64,000 nucleotides of DNA, from the NCBI GenBank assembly GCA_963746275.1, contig CAVVAX010000036.1, positions 1 to 64,000 of the forward strand, read 5' to 3'. A program made the translations under genes and the position numbers. The stretch's first letter is position 1. The number at the start of each line of letters is the position of its first letter. The DNA comes from JAEULH01 sp963746275. GTDB lineage: Bacteria; Pseudomonadota; Alphaproteobacteria; Rhodospirillales; Defluviicoccaceae. The notes under the pieces are model-generated. The model did not search any database. It was given only the letters and a program-made list of their open reading frames with translations, and was not told the origin of the DNA. Positions 63,477-64,000 of the stretch are shown piece by piece.

Positions 63477-64000
63477 ATGACCAGCCCGCTCTCCCTTGCC
63501 GTGGCGCAGGTGAACCCCACCGTCGGCGACGTCGACGGCAATGCCGAACTCGTCCGTGCCGCCCGCGCCGACGCCCATGGCGCCGATCTCCTCGTCACCG
63601 GCGAGCTCTCGCTCTCCGGCTATCCGCCGGAGGATCTGGTGCTGAAGCGGGCATTCCAGGACCGCATCGAGCGGACCGTCGATGCGCTTGCGAAAGACAC
63701 GGCGGCGGGTGGGCCGGCGCTCCTGGTCGGCGCGCCATGGCGGCTGCACGGGGCGCTGTACAACGCCGCGCTGCTGCTGGCCGAGGGGCGGGTCGCCGAG
63801 GTGCGCTGCAAGCACGAGCTGCCCAACTACGGCGTCTTCGACGAGAAGCGGGTGTTCGCCGCGGGCCCGTTGCCGACGCCGATGCGCTTTCGCGGCACCG
63901 ACCTCGGGGTCATGGTCTGCGAGGACATGTGGACCGCGCCGGTGACCCGGCACCTGGCGCAGCAGGGCGCCGAGATCCTCGTCGTCCTCAACGGCTCGCC
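63477..64000 (+). CDS. nadE: Glutamine-dependent NAD+ synthetase, N-terminal part (continues beyond window)
   Basis: ATG at 63477 opens a frame that runs to the end of the window (174 codons seen). It begins LSLAVAQVNPTVGDVDGNAEL, the glutaminase (nitrilase-like) domain of NadE, with the catalytic Glu in TGELSLSGYPPEDL, Lys in CKHELPNYGVFDEKRVF and Cys in MVCEDMWTAPV. The synthetase domain should lie downstream of the window. No clear Shine-Dalgarno is seen. Confidence 0.92.
   Translation, partial: MTSPLSLAVAQVNPTVGDVDGNAELVRAARADAHGADLLVTGELSLSGYPPEDLVLKRAFQDRIERTVDALAKDTAAGGPALLVGAPWRLHGALYNAALLLAEGRVAEVRCKHELPNYGVFDEKRVFAAGPLPTPMRFRGTDLGVMVCEDMWTAPVTRHLAQQGAEILVVLNGS

Overview
The window is high-GC DNA from an alphaproteobacterium, most likely of the Rhodospirillales type. 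The evidence is gene content and order: mnmE-mnmG-parA-parB around a perfect parS site, rpsF-rpsR-DUF2232-rplI-dnaB-alr-radA-cvpA-purF, a three-domain FruB of the alphaproteobacterial type, class II DAHP synthase and the MaoC-Pta/AckA/FabI cluster. The genus cannot be fixed by reading alone. A Defluviicoccus-like bacterium would fit, but that is a guess. The perfect parS 16-mer and parAB place the left end close to the chromosome origin.

Layout. 1-5.5 kb (minus strand): parB (cut by the window edge), parA, mnmG, parS, mnmE, a small [2Fe-2S] protein and a DUF6489 protein. This stretch is badly broken by frameshifts, and rsmG, expected between mnmG and parA, is absent: the mnmG reading frame runs directly into parA. 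5.6-12.6 kb: a DUF255 thioredoxin-fold protein, an O6-alkylguanine-DNA alkyltransferase, a quinone oxidoreductase, then a redox/signalling module (exported PepSY protein, cytochrome b561, histidine kinase, response regulator, second PepSY protein). 13.1-23.5 kb (plus strand): a seven-gene carbohydrate cluster of OprB porin, MFS sugar porter, complete fructose PTS (fruB-fruK-fruA), an exported DUF4432 mutarotase-like protein and an exported cyclase-family hydrolase. 23.6-27.1 kb (minus): MaoC-Pta, AckA, FabI. 27.4-33.4 kb: gamma carbonic anhydrase, a Pat-type lysine acetyltransferase, a CDF metal exporter, Dps, DUF427 and a hemerythrin-like protein. 33.5-48.7 kb: a long minus-strand block from rpsF down to an SDR gene and an HWE sensor kinase, with mlaFE and cfa inserted. 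49-54.2 kb (plus): fabG, acpP, fabF, mltG, yicC, gmk. 54.2-59.2 kb (minus): argE, trkH, folE, apaG and a radical SAM protein. 59.4-64 kb: tRNA-Gly(CCC), an SDR gene, an inverted repeat, a dehydrogenase remnant, DAHP synthase, nicotinate phosphoribosyltransferase and the start of nadE.

Function. Most of the window is housekeeping: chromosome partitioning, tRNA modification, ribosomal proteins, fatty-acid synthesis, purine, arginine, folate, aromatic and NAD synthesis, outer-membrane lipid transport. The accessory regions of most interest are the carbohydrate cluster, whose genes share nearly identical Shine-Dalgarno leaders and probably work as one uptake unit from outer membrane to fructose-1,6-bisphosphate, and the PepSY/cytochrome b561/two-component module.

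Sequence quality matters. About ten otherwise intact genes carry one or more frame breaks. Every break outside the parB-mnmG stretch that I could resolve to a few bases is explained by a single inserted base, which points to a systematic sequencing or consensus error rather than gene decay. No CRISPR array, complete insertion sequence, prophage or obvious defence island was seen.
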